From Asparagopsis taxiformis (taxonomy: Eukaryota > Rhodophyta > Florideophyceae > Bonnemaisoniales > Bonnemaisoniaceae): a stretch of DNA of 64,000 bases. Shown here piece after piece: positions 38,755 to 48,964 of this stretch. Position numbers and translations under genes: made by a program. How positions within the stretch are numbered: the stretch's first letter is position 1; each line of letters starts with the position of its first letter. The stretch covers positions 1 to 64,000 of the forward strand of contig JALQPE010000917.1 of NCBI GenBank assembly GCA_030407315.1, given 5' to 3'. The notes under the pieces are model-generated. The model did no database searches and was not told the origin of the DNA. It saw nothing but the letters and a program-made list of their open reading frames with translations.

Positions 38755-40944
38755 ATGATATGGCAGGGCAGAGTGAATGCTGAAATTTTAATCTTTCCAT
38801 CAGAAAACTACGTCAACTCAATCTCGATCCTGAAATCACAAAAAATGGTGAAACCAGTTGATTGTCGCCAAGTTGTCGGAAACAGGGTTCTCGCCCCTGC
38901 CAGACAACTGACATCTATCTCCAAATGTCGCAGGATGTATGGCGCCGGATGGAAGACAAAGATGATATCCGGAACTGTCATTCGAGTCATTAAGGAGAGA
39001 GGCAACAAGCGAATGATGACATCTATCGAGGCTGAGTGGGAGCTGGCCGATGGTAACAAGGTGACATCCCTGCGTCTCTGCAGTGTGAAGGCACCTGCAG
39101 GTGATGAAGAAGACCATGTGACCGAAGGAGGAGATCAAGCTCAAGACACCGGGAGTGACGGGAATGAGGCCGAAAAATCAGATGCAGTCACGCCGCAAGA
39201 GCGTGACTTGAGTACGAGTGTTAATACTCAGCCATGTGACACTGGGTCAACCGATGAGCCGGTTGTCATATGCAATGACGTGGAATGGATTGTATCTGAT
39301 GTATCTATGCAAATGAATGGTTGGCGCCCCAATCGGTCGTGGAGGGTGATTGGGCCATTGGATGAGATAATATCTGAGGGGCACGGTCCATCAGATATGA
39401 CACCATATGACTATTTCCAGTGGATGTTTCCGATGGGATTTTTAAGTACTATCGTGTCATACTCCAATTACGAACTGGAAAAGCGGAATCTCAAATCGAC
39501 CTCGCTGGGAGAGATTTTGAAGTATTTTGGAGTCATTGTACTCATGTCACGATTTGAGTTCAGTGGTAGGCGCTCTCTCTGGAGTAGTCAATCCGGGACT
39601 AAATACATCCCCACACCAATGCTCGGGCACATCATGTCACGCAAACGGTTTGAAGAGCTGAGGCAATACGTGACATACTCCAAGGTTCGTGACGAAACTG
39701 ACAGGTGGGGTGTCATATCTGAGTTTATCACCGCCATCAATGACCACAGAAGCTCTCAGGTATTCCCTTCAGATTCTATATGTGTGGATGAGAGTATGTC
39801 AAGGTGGTATGGTCTGGGAGGTGACTGGATCGACATCGGACTCCCACATTACGTCGCGATGGACCGTAAGCCTGAGAATGGATGTGAGCTGAAAACTGCA
39901 TCATGTGGCAATAGTGGCATCATTCTCAGGATGGATGTTGTGATGTCAGCTGAGGAGACACGTGGAAAAGCATTCGAGTCCGAAACGACGCATGGTGCTG
40001 CCGTCACATTAAGGCTCGTCGAACCATGGTTTTATACTCATCGCCTCGTGTGTGCCGATTCATACTTTTCCTCTGTTGAAACGGCAGAAATACTCTTCAA
40101 GCATGGGCTACGTTTCACTGGTGTCGTCAAGAATGCTACAAAGGGATACCCGCTCCAGCATTTGTCCCACTTGGAAGTCACTGGAAAGGGTGAACACGTG
40201 TCTATGGTTGCTAAAGATAGAGATGGTCCGGATCTGATGGCAGTGATGTGGATCGACCGTGACAGAAGGTACTTTATTAGTACAGCCGGTACTACTCAGC
40301 CTGGGACGCCAATATTCCGAGAGCGTTATCGAAGCAGGAATGGAAGGACATGGAAGGAGGAAATTGACATTCAGATCCCGCAAGTATGTGAAACATATTA
40401 TGCGACGTGTTCGCAGGTTGACCGTCACAACCGATGTCGCCAAGATGACCTTATGCTGGAGAAGAAATTTGAGGTCAAAGAATGGTCGGCACGTGTCAAC
40501 ACGTCACTTTTGGCCATATGCGTCGTGGATGCCTGGAAGCTGTACTGTGGAGCCATGCACAACAGGGGCAGGATGACACCTCATCAGTTCTATACCCAAT
40601 TGGCTGAAGGACTGATTGACAACTCCATGGATGCAATTGGATTACGTCAGCGACAATCAGATGCACCTGATGTAGAAGAGATGGAGAGCGGTAGTGGCAT
40701 TGGAACTCATTTGACGCCGACTACTCGCACTCGCAGGACTTCCAATGGTAGGGATAGCAATGCTATCTATCAAGGTCGTTGCGATATTTGCAAGGGAACG
40801 AAGAAGTCGAAGTTCGTATGCTCCACTTGCAAACGACTATACCGAAAGGACGTCTTTATCTGTCACCATCAGACAGGTCGTGATTGCTTTAAAAAGCATG
40901 TCGAGATGTGTCACGATCTTTCCTACGAAGGTCCTTTTTACTAA
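38755..40944 (+). CDS. piggyBac transposase
   Basis: 729 aa, uninterrupted. The DDE_Tnp_1_7 core is readable from about residue 190 (DYFQWMFPMGFLSTIVSYSN) to 620. Catalytic aspartates: D345 in CVDESM, D435 in VCADSYFSS and D556 in QVDRHNR. These are equivalent to the D-D-D of the family, with the 'KP.NG.ELK' signature after the first. The C-terminus has the cysteine-rich ring-like domain (CDICKG...CSTCKRLY...CHHQ...C) that binds the TIR in piggyBac enzymes. The N-terminal ~130 residues are a charged, probably disordered region. The start ATG is at 38,755, about 130 bp inside the TIR. It catalyses excision and insertion through hairpin intermediates. Confidence 0.95.
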   Translation: MIWQGRVNAEILIFPSENYVNSISILKSQKMVKPVDCRQVVGNRVLAPARQLTSISKCRRMYGAGWKTKMISGTVIRVIKERGNKRMMTSIEAEWELADGNKVTSLRLCSVKAPAGDEEDHVTEGGDQAQDTGSDGNEAEKSDAVTPQERDLSTSVNTQPCDTGSTDEPVVICNDVEWIVSDVSMQMNGWRPNRSWRVIGPLDEIISEGHGPSDMTPYDYFQWMFPMGFLSTIVSYSNYELEKRNLKSTSLGEILKYFGVIVLMSRFEFSGRRSLWSSQSGTKYIPTPMLGHIMSRKRFEELRQYVTYSKVRDETDRWGVISEFITAINDHRSSQVFPSDSICVDESMSRWYGLGGDWIDIGLPHYVAMDRKPENGCELKTASCGNSGIILRMDVVMSAEETRGKAFESETTHGAAVTLRLVEPWFYTHRLVCADSYFSSVETAEILFKHGLRFTGVVKNATKGYPLQHLSHLEVTGKGEHVSMVAKDRDGPDLMAVMWIDRDRRYFISTAGTTQPGTPIFRERYRSRNGRTWKEEIDIQIPQVCETYYATCSQVDRHNRCRQDDLMLEKKFEVKEWSARVNTSLLAICVVDAWKLYCGAMHNRGRMTPHQFYTQLAEGLIDNSMDAIGLRQRQSDAPDVEEMESGSGIGTHLTPTTRTRRTSNGRDSNAIYQGRCDICKGTKKSKFVCSTCKRLYRKDVFICHHQTGRDCFKKHVEMCHDLSYEGPFY

Positions 40945-41204
40945 GTATGCTCTCTCTATGGGTGCTTTAAACGCCCTTTAGTCACGCATTGATATCCAAA
41001 ATAGAAAAATGAGATACTCCTTTAGCCCCCTCCGATTCTGACTGGCGTTCTCGACTTGCTCAGTAAACTTCTGCTTATGGCGGAATTCCCCTTTATGAAA
41101 TGTCACCTTATACTGTCTCATGTTCAAGTGGGCGCGTAAGCATCCTAAAGCAGAAGTTGCAACTAAGAATCGGCGAGTTCTCCGAAGAGAATTTTCGAGC
41201 TGCC

Positions 41205-41280
41205 CAAGCAACTCAGCGAGGAGTCGAACCTCCGCCCTCTGGCTTTCCCGAGAGGTGCCAACCACTCAGCCATATGAGGA
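41205..41280 (-). pseudogene. tRNA-like sequence with perfect A and B boxes (Ser/Leu type)
   Basis: On the minus strand, TGGCTGAGTGG (41,272-41,262) fits the pol III A box and GGTTCGACTCC (41,230-41,220) fits the B box, 31 nt apart. A D-arm and a 4-of-5 paired T-arm can be drawn. The middle arm CCTCT...AGAGG has a 10-nt loop, and the acceptor arm does not pair. A functional tRNA is therefore unlikely; a tRNA-derived pol III promoter or SINE head is more likely. It lies in the non-coding 3' part of the piggyBac element, where its 5' side merges with the CCTCATATG palindrome. Confidence 0.55.
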
Positions 41281-41397
41281 CATGTGTCCGAAAGGCAAGC
41301 AATGCTTTATACAATGCAATGCTTGCGTTAGAAGTTTTATAAAAGCGATATAAAGAGGGAATGCTAAATTCTAATAATTTCTAGTAGATTTTTTTTC

Positions 41398-41455
41398 TGC
41401 CTCATATGAGGCCAGGGTTGACCTCATATGAGGAAATTTTAATGTCCGATAGACA
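41398..41455. repeat. right end of the piggyBac element
   Basis: Two CCTCATATGAGG palindromes (41,400-41,411 and 41,422-41,433) and the inverted terminal TGTCCGATAGACA at 41,443-41,455, mirroring the left end. Confidence 0.88.
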
Positions 41456-41459
41456 CTAG

Positions 41460-42321
41460 TCCATCAATATGCTTCTGCCTCTCGTGCCGTACCTGTAAGG
41501 AGCTCAACGACGTCCATCGTTCATTGGTGGTAAATTTTTTTGCCGATACTTCCTGTAGGTAATCATACAGAGCTGCGCCAATACTCGCTGAATGTGTGGT
41601 GGTTTACAGATGACCCATATGAAATGAGTCTGCTGCAGCCTCAATAACTTCGAGGTAGGTGCTGTATGTGAACTTGGAGAGACAGAATTTCGTTTGTTGC
41701 CTAGGACGTCGTCCACATATAAATAGTAGGTGTAGGTGTTGGTTTCTACTGCCCAGCTGGTTTATGTTCGGACATGAAAAAGTAATGACACGCTTCTTCC
41801 TGTCTTCTCTACTCGGACTGCCTAACTACATGCCTATATGGATACATCAAGCATGGCCAAATATGCTGGAATGAGGTGTATGAATTGTATACCAAAGTCT
41901 ATATTCGGAAGCCAGATAGCAGCTGATAACGAGTAATTTCTTCTGTTGCGCGAAACAGAAATAGGCTGTACAACATGGATCATCCTATAGAACCAATGGC
42001 AACCCCATTTTGCACTGTAGACATTGGTAGTGCAGCAGTACCCTCCTTAGAGACGAACCTCACTTATTGCTGCGCGGATCCCTTTTGGTCTAGATACTGC
42101 GCTGAAAACTGTGTGAGTAGATCAGGTACACGCTCTTGCATCATAGAAAACGGTTCCCATCCTGGCTACTCGTTACCAAAACCCAAAACGTTGTATCAAG
42201 ACCTCATAGCCACTTGTGTCTGCATTGTATCCAAGGTCTAAAATTCTTCCACATTGTTATAATGTGGATTTATATGCGTAATTGAATCAAGTAGATCAGT
42301 AACGTCAAGCCTCGAGTCTGC
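41460..42321. other. no gene recognised
   Basis: AT-rich sequence between the piggyBac element and retroelement debris. Short frames (for example 41,975-42,241) look like noise. Confidence 0.4.
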
Positions 42322-42650
42322 TTATAACCTCATTCGATTATCATGCGCCAGAGAGATACTGTGTGGGATAAGGTCCTCAACCTCGAATACAAGTGGTGAA
42401 TTGGCATTGAAATCCCTGAGAGGTCCACGCCACTTCACTCTCAACTCATTTCCATCCTTGGGTATCCTTCGCGCAACCAGCATGAGGTCTCTGATATCAA
42501 AGTTTACAGCGCGAAATTTAGTCATAGCATTACGTACTTTCGCCTCTAGTTAACAATGTTTCTGTTTGCATAGACCAAAATCTCTATGAATCTCATTTAG
42601 TGCAGCTATCACTCGCTCTATATTCATGGGTTTCTGAGAGTTGACCAGCT
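42322..42650 (-). pseudogene. retroelement integrase C-terminus fragment
   Basis: Read from 42,650 leftwards: IERVIAALNEIHRDFGL, one stop codon (near 42,553), then EAKVRNAMTKFRAVNFDIRDLMLVARR...LRVKWRGPLRDF...FEVEDLIP. This is the end of a Ty3/gypsy-type integrase: the 'NF..GD.VLVAR' barrel and the 'L...WRGP' element. Nothing upstream resembles RNase H or the integrase core, so it is an orphan piece. It no longer encodes an intact protein. Confidence 0.6.
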
Positions 42651-42891
42651 AAAGCTCTTTAACAACTGGTACAGTAGGTGGGAATAGTGTGCGTGCGGGT
42701 TGTTCGCACATTGACCAGTAAATAATGGTCGTGTAGTACCGCCTGGCGGTCCTCTCGCACTGAGTTGTGTCGCCTCCCTATTGGGTACCCACTTATGGGA
42801 CGTGCCAATCAGAACACACCAACCAACTGGGCGTGTTTCCTGTGATTAGGACAAGCTCAAGGCTGTGAGTACCCCAAAACACCATCTTCAC

Positions 42892-43461
42892 GATGCACCG
42901 TAACCCGACAACGGTGCCCTCCAGCGAGGACATCTCGCCAGCAAGCGACTTATCGAGACAGAAAGATACTTATCCGACTCGGATCTGATCGCCGAAGGGG
43001 TGGTGATCAACACTCGGCAAGATAGAGCCGACCGAATCTTTAAAGAACGGTTGGAAGAGTTCAAGGCTGAATTCAGCACCGTCGTCGAGAAGACTGTCCA
43101 AGACCGCAGGGAGGAGATCGTAGAAGCCAAGGACGGGACCGTAATAGAACTGGTCGAGCTAAAGCTGCTGGCCGCCAGCCGAGAAGCCAACCAAGATCGG
43201 GACGCCGAGTTCCTAGCGGAAACCTGGATCCATGTCATAGCTGGATTTGAACAATGCGTCTCCCGTCTGGAAAAACGTCAGGATGAGCTTTCAATCCTCG
43301 GCTTTAATGCCAGTCCATTAGGACATCAGGGATTACCTTCACGCCGGATCCGATCGGCTGATTCCCCGACCCTACATCCCGTAGGGGTGAAGTTGAACAA
43401 GACCCCTGATTGGACCAAGTTGTGGCGCAGTTTATGTAGATGCCGCGTGAGCGGGTTGTAG
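42892..43461 (+). pseudogene. broken ORF, possibly retroelement gag
   Basis: An ATG at 42,892 opens a frame (MHRNPTTVPSSEDISPASDL) that stops after ~32 codons. The neighbouring frame then continues through ETERYLSDSDLIAEGVV to 43,461, pointing to a frameshift near 42,957. The protein is a charged helix (RIFKERLEEFKAEFSTVVEKTVQDRREEIVEAKDG), suggestive of a Gag coiled region, and is followed directly by an LTR-like tail. No recognisable domain. The retroelement link rests on context only. Confidence 0.4.
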
Positions 43462-43830
43462 CGATGGTGTCGAGTTGAGTCCGCATGCATCCGCGTTTAG
43501 TAAGTTAGTAAGCGAACGTACGCGTGGCGATTCAATTACGTGTCACGGAGCGTCCGCGCGAGCGCGTGCGATTGCGAGTACGGCACCACGTGTAGCGATT
43601 TCAACGAATTTCCCATTATTTCCCCTTTTTGGGTTTTTATGACGAAAGTCTTTTTCCCAAATATTTCCCTTTTGCGTGCGAGCGAGCGGCCGCCGGCAGG
43701 CCGCAAAAGGACAACCTGTCCTGATTAGTTAGCTACTAATGGTTGTTCTGCTTCCTACCTTACCAATAAACAGTCAGCACTTTCGCAGCTACGAGTTAAC
43801 CGTCTAGCGCGTCGCGAGGACCGATTGCGT
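43462..43830 (+). repeat. LTR-like sequence
   Basis: Downstream of the broken ORF. It ends in CTACCTTACCAATAAACAG (43,755 onward, with an AATAAA signal), a pattern repeated in slightly changed form at 58,848-58,876 (CTACCTTTCTACCAATACAG). I could not define both ends or a partner LTR. Confidence 0.35.
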
Positions 43831-44395
43831 TATGACGTTGCGTGCGGATTGCTCACGATGACTTTAACTCACATTTCGGGCGAATCAGAATATTACTTTC
43901 CTCGAATCAGAACGATTGTGAAGCGAGGATGATAGATCTATCGATCAAAGGGTGTGTGGCACTCAAGCGTGACACGTTTGGGAAAGTCACGCTTGTGTGT
44001 CACACGACATGGGGTGTATAGATGACAGTATAGCAGAATATGTGTTGTAGAGAACTGGATTGGTGAGATATGAATCGTTTTGTGGCACGTGTCCAGTGTG
44101 GGTCTTTTCCAATATTGAATTGAAGGATTAAAATTAATTTTTAGTAATAATTCGTCATTTGCTGGCACGGGCTGTGGTTACCATCCTGAAAACCCATGAT
44201 ACCTCGTGGGTTGAGCGATTTCTCAGCCGCCAACGGGTTTCAGTCCAACCTAATCTGGGAAATATTCTGAAACGATTTTAAAATAATATTTTTGTAATTT
44301 CGATTTACGGCTGAAGCGCCATATGGCACATTGCATACAATTTTTTTAAATTTTGATTCAGAAAGGAAAGTCAAAATTCTGTTGGGTATTATCGC
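43831..44395. other. left flank of the 10.5-kb transposon, no gene
   Basis: AT-rich with runs such as TTTTTTTAAATTTT near 44,341. No ORF of interest. Confidence 0.4.
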
Positions 44396-44399
44396 CGTA
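44396..44399. repeat. target-site duplication CGTA (left)
   Basis: CGTA directly outside the left TIR; the partner is at 54,918-54,921. Confidence 0.8.
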
Positions 44400-46263
44400 A
44401 ACATTACTTCGGTGCAAAAGAGAATAATGATCCGAAAAGAGAACGTCCTTGAAGAACTGGAAAATAGTGCTGGGCATTTTCATTGAGCTGACGTAGATAG
44501 CGAAGACTGTGCTGCTCAGTCGACTCTGTGATCTCTTACACCAATAGAGTAAACAAATGTCTTGTAACTTTCAAATGGAACTGCAAAATAGTTGTACTAG
44601 AATTTGGAGTGCGAGAATCGCAGATATTTTTTATATTTACACTTGAGAATCCCACTACTGGAAATGGTCATGTGAGACAGCTGTCATTGTACATGGAATG
44701 GGCAGAAACGCTATATTTTGAACATTTTCATTAAATTATTGCTCGGCGCATATGCCTCTCTATTCAATAGTGTATTAGGACGACTGTGTGTGCTTGAATG
44801 CAGTGGTGCTATTCATGTACACGTGTTCATCCAAGGAGATGGACCGAATGGCTGGAATGACGGTGAATTTTGAGAATTAACAATATTAAAATATTTCATG
44901 TTCATCCGTACATGAAAGTAGCTAGAGCAGTTTGCGATTCCGTATTTGAAATTATTTTAAAATAATTATTTTCCAGTGGCTGGCTTGTGGACTGTATTTG
45001 TCTCAGACCGAATTGCGACGACGCTGGCATGTTGCAAAGGTTGGCATTGCTTGCATACGTTTCACGTCCTTCCAGTGCGATGCTAAGCAGGAGTGCAGGT
45101 ATAATGTGTGGTATTCAAACCTTTATTCATGTCAATGAATGTTTCTGCGGCTGGTTTGAACACTTCCACATGCTTCACTTGCGCAAGCTGCGCTTGCGTG
45201 CATGAACGTTGAAGTGAGGACAGTCGCGTGACTAACAGTGAACTAATTCGTATGTATGGTTCACACGCACAGCATGTCCTGCCAAAATACTTATGGTTAT
45301 TTGGTTGTAGGTTCAAGCATCAAACTTAGTCTGAGTCAATTTTTGAGCATTCTTTCACCAGGCTGCGAGATATTCTGCGAGTGAGGCGGAAGCGAGTGCC
45401 CCGGCATCCATGGATGTGAATGGCAGGGTCCGCATATAAGAGTAGTGCTGGATTATTTCCAAGAGGACTCCATCACAGTTAAGTGCAATGCGTGAGCATG
45501 AGTTTGTGCTTCTCTTTTCTTATTATGGATAACAGTTTGAAGGAGACTGCAGACTACATAGTAGAGCGATTCATGTAGTCTCGTCCTCATTATTGGCATC
45601 AGTACAGAGTTGAGCCGCTTTACTACTCACCACTGAACCTCAGCTGGCATGCTGACCGAGTGTCGGCATAACGAAATGCAGCAGAATTTTGACGGTTCCA
45701 AACTACATGCAGCTAGCGTTGGATGGATCAAACCTAACAAGAACTTTGTATCATGCTGAGAAATGTAAATGAAAATGATCTACTTTGATGTTATTGCCTG
45801 GCACTTCACGTATACGCACACTTATCCCTATCCTTCGAATTGAAAGAACATGCCGCTAGCAACATGTCACTCCAGCTTGAAGAATTTGATCCTCCATTGC
45901 ACACCATTTGGAATGACCGAAAGAGCTTCTGCTCCTCATCATACCGTTTTACTATTGCGTGAATTTGTTATCTGCCGTACATTATCTTCTGGTATGATAC
46001 CAGACCAATTATGGCGCTGCAAAGAATGGGTTCGTTTCCAGTACTAAACAGTACCTTGGATATCATCCACTTCCTAAAATGTTCTGCCTTATGGTGCATA
46101 ACGTTTCGGGTGAAGTCAGCAATCAATACTGAACAGTCTACAGCCATGTCTCTAGAGTTCTGCGGTGTACAGTGACAGTTTAAATGCTGCGAATAGAGCG
46201 AACACTATTGTACTGGAGAGTGACCATATCTATCGGAGACAAGGATAGAGGATATCGATTGAT
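44400..46263 (+). repeat. left terminal inverted repeat, 1,864 bp
   Basis: Inverted copy of 53,054-54,917 with no net insertion or deletion. Mismatches seen at 45,205, 45,422, 46,085 and 46,250. No long ORF; the small frames that appear in both arms are simply the same DNA seen twice. The inner end lies 13 bp from the stop codon of the methyltransferase gene. Confidence 0.96.
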
Positions 46264-46276
46264 CATTTCCTAACTT

Positions 46277-48964
46277 TCAAAGTTCCTCTTGGCTTTTTCC
46301 AGTAACTATATCACTACATATCCCATCTTCATGATTGGCTGGAGCAGAATTTTGAGTACCGCCGTCTTCAGCTGGAGGGTCTTTTCGGTGAGTGCGAGCA
46401 CGTTTGTGAGGTCTTGTCACTTCAATATCACGCTCATCATCTGAACCGCTCTCGTTTGTCACAGTTTCATCCCGATGATCAGATAAACTTTCGCCCAGTT
46501 CTTTGACTACGGATGCAATGGCTTTTGATGAAGATGAACCCCGGGAGGATGATGATGAGAACTCATGAATCGTTTTCGTCTTCTCCGTCACATGAAATGC
46601 AATTCGTTGTAGGCGCTGGAGAGCGAGCTTGAAGCAGTTCGCATCTTTCTCTATCACTATGCATTTTCGTCTAGTTATAATGGCGGAGATAGCAGTAGTC
46701 ATTGTTCCGCCGAAGCCATCAAAAATGAGCCCATCCTCTGGACAAAATGTAGATATGATTTCTGCAAGTGCCTCTGGATTCTTTTCCTCCACTCGCACAG
46801 GAGACCTCCCCACGCAAAGTTTTTTCGGAACTTTCACACCATCGATAACAGAGAACTTGCGGGAATGGGAGCAGTCTACCAAAAAATACGAGCTCTGAAG
46901 ATCCAGTTTGAATTTCGTGTTTCCCGTTGTTGGCAGGTACCCCATAACCGCTGGTTCTGTGCAGTTTTGGGGTGCGTGGCTGCTCTTGTTCCTCGTCAAT
47001 GAGGTTGTCTCTTTGATTATTTGAAGAGGATAGTTCATAACAACCATTCCCACTGCTCTCAGACACCGCCACCAAGTCGGGAGGAGTTCAAATGAGGTGA
47101 ATATAATGAAATACCTTCCAGGTCTGAGATTTCGACGGCAGAATCTGCTGAAAGCAGATATTTCTTCTTCATCTATATAATCATTGAATCCTCGGCCGGT
47201 TCTTGTGAAATTACTCCCTTGTAAGGAGTACGGAGGGTCAGTTAGAATTAAGTCATACTTTGGACATTCATCCGGGTCGTTGGAACGAGTAAGGTCGTAT
47301 TGCTGCCAAGTCATCTGGAAACAGTCGATACCAGCTTTGTTTACAATTCTCAATGAATCTTCCAGAGTCTGACCATTTTTCGACTCACCTTCCGTACCAA
47401 GGCGGACTGAAATTTGAGATTGACTCTCTCGCACTGGAGAAGTCTTTTCTGCCTCTGTTTGTTCCATTGATTCATCCGTTGCTCTTTCATCCAGACTAGA
47501 ACATGTAGGCAATATATTTTCGTCCGGAACCTCAGCAGCTTCACAGGTCACCTGGTTGAGGCCTTCTGGTTCAGTATTATTCTTTGTTGTTCCAGAAGGA
47601 TTATCTTCGGCCTCTATCGTATCCATAGTTTGGGAAGATACTACAGCACCGTGTGCTTCTTTGAACTGCGCTGCAAGGACAAAAGCGTCATCTGGGAACA
47701 GGCTCTTATGCATATCCAGTAGCTGTGGTAGCACATTCTTGTCGTTACCAGAATTTGAATCAACTGCGTCATCAAACAATGAGGTTTTCAGAAGATTTCG
47801 CCTTGCTGTGAGCATGTCTTGAGGCCATTGGTGAGTCTGCAAATATTTCTCAAACTTCTCAGCTTCCTTCCTGGCTAGAACAGCAGCCTTGTACTGTTTT
47901 TCTACAATCGTGAATGATACCGGCTTGTAGTGATGGTTAGATGCGAAGTACGCGATACGTCGTATAGTGTTGATGGAATCTTCAATGGATGTAGAATTCA
48001 TAAAAGATTTGGCCTGTTTCAAAGTTGAACACGTGATGATATTACGGAACACTCTACAGTCAGGTGTTCCTCGAGCTTGACGGTGAGGAGGTAACTCTGC
48101 ATTCAATCTCTTTGCAAGTTCTGGATGTTCTGCATTCACCACAGAACCTATTTCATCCAGAACCTCGTCAGGGATACGAACAGCCGTTCTGGCTAACTGA
48201 ATTATAGTTGACAGAGCCCACTTTTGACCCTGCATCACTCGCTCTGCAAGTTGCGTTGCAGAAGGCGGAGATCCAGTTTCGGCCAGCATCGTTTGAGATT
48301 CTTCTTTCAAGTATCGAAGCGTGTCGTAGAAAGTCTGAACGACTATATATTCTTCTTTCTGTTTTTCATTGACAGAACGGGCGAAAGATCGCAACAAGGA
48401 TAGAGAGGCTGGACGAATCAGCATTACAGTCCACGAAAAACCCAACCACTTCTCCGGATACTCTGAGGCTAGTTCTGTTATCGCAGCATGACGATGATTG
48501 CCGTCAATGATTCCATACCATGTGTTCTGAGCCTTAAACTTCTTCTCTGCTTCCATTTTCGCCTCAGCAACATTAAAACCTTTCCCGACCAGGCATTCTG
48601 TCATATGCTCTAATGGATATGTTCCAAAAGCACCCTCAAGTTTCACCACAGTAGGAAATACTCCTCCAGATGTTACGCCTGGGATGCCACTTTCGTCTGA
48701 GCCATCTGATTGAAATGATTCCTTCAGCCGTGTGATACCTGAAGAAGACAAGCCCCTAACTTTTGAAAAAGGAACGCATGCCTGAGGATCCACTTGGGTT
48801 ATAACTGCTTCTTCAAAGAGGTCTCGAAAAGCTTCCTTGACAACTTCTAGTTGGTTCCCATCCATGCCATGTTGACGTTCTGAATCGGGTGGGTATCCTT
48901 TTCTACTCTTATGGGAAGTAAGCTTCGTTTGTCTCGGACCAGCACTCTTTCTGAGAGGTGGCAT
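46277..48964 (-). CDS. ParB-like domain fused to beta-class DNA N6-adenine/N4-cytosine methyltransferase
   Basis: 895 aa, intact, ATG at 48,964. Residues ~58-200 form a ParB/Srx-like domain (VPFSKVRGL...FPTVVKLEG...GIIDGNHRHAAITEL, 151-165). ParB-fold modules of this type act as DNA-binding or nucleotide-using nuclease-like domains. Residues ~210-430 are helical. The C-terminal half is a type-II DNA methylase of the N-4/N-6 class: motif IV DPPY (D576-Y579), then the AdoMet motif DGFGGT (749-754) and VIEKDANCFKLALQRL. Motif IV precedes motif I, which defines the beta group. A Ser-rich tail with the basic HKRARTHRKD patch suggests nuclear import. The layout resembles bacterial and phage ParB-methylases, so ancient capture from a prokaryote or virus is likely. 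As transposon cargo it could mark element or host DNA. Confidence 0.9.
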   Translation of the reverse strand: MPPLRKSAGPRQTKLTSHKSRKGYPPDSERQHGMDGNQLEVVKEAFRDLFEEAVITQVDPQACVPFSKVRGLSSSGITRLKESFQSDGSDESGIPGVTSGGVFPTVVKLEGAFGTYPLEHMTECLVGKGFNVAEAKMEAEKKFKAQNTWYGIIDGNHRHAAITELASEYPEKWLGFSWTVMLIRPASLSLLRSFARSVNEKQKEEYIVVQTFYDTLRYLKEESQTMLAETGSPPSATQLAERVMQGQKWALSTIIQLARTAVRIPDEVLDEIGSVVNAEHPELAKRLNAELPPHRQARGTPDCRVFRNIITCSTLKQAKSFMNSTSIEDSINTIRRIAYFASNHHYKPVSFTIVEKQYKAAVLARKEAEKFEKYLQTHQWPQDMLTARRNLLKTSLFDDAVDSNSGNDKNVLPQLLDMHKSLFPDDAFVLAAQFKEAHGAVVSSQTMDTIEAEDNPSGTTKNNTEPEGLNQVTCEAAEVPDENILPTCSSLDERATDESMEQTEAEKTSPVRESQSQISVRLGTEGESKNGQTLEDSLRIVNKAGIDCFQMTWQQYDLTRSNDPDECPKYDLILTDPPYSLQGSNFTRTGRGFNDYIDEEEISAFSRFCRRNLRPGRYFIIFTSFELLPTWWRCLRAVGMVVMNYPLQIIKETTSLTRNKSSHAPQNCTEPAVMGYLPTTGNTKFKLDLQSSYFLVDCSHSRKFSVIDGVKVPKKLCVGRSPVRVEEKNPEALAEIISTFCPEDGLIFDGFGGTMTTAISAIITRRKCIVIEKDANCFKLALQRLQRIAFHVTEKTKTIHEFSSSSSRGSSSSKAIASVVKELGESLSDHRDETVTNESGSDDERDIEVTRPHKRARTHRKDPPAEDGGTQNSAPANHEDGICSDIVTGKSQEEL

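Larger units (their letters stand above)
38622..41455 (+). mobile_element. piggyBac-family DNA transposon, apparently complete
   Basis: A 2,834-bp element bounded by the perfect 13-bp inverted repeat TGTCTATCGGACA, with CTAG directly outside each end (38,618-38,621 and 41,456-41,459). Inside each end lie two copies of the palindrome CCTCATATGAGG. It encodes one long transposase (38,755-40,944). The flank is CTAG, not the TTAA typical of piggyBac. Because CTAG is its own reverse complement, it could be the target duplication or part of the TIR. The full-length ORF and perfect TIRs suggest recent or ongoing activity. Confidence 0.92.

Noticed and set aside
41205..41280. Functional tRNA gene
   Set aside because: The acceptor stem does not pair and the anticodon loop is 10 nt with no correctly placed T33; only the promoter boxes are good.
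45850..46047. 65-aa ORF found twice (also 53,270-53,467)
   Set aside because: Both copies are the same TIR DNA on opposite arms; the duplicate is not independent evidence for coding and the peptide has no features.
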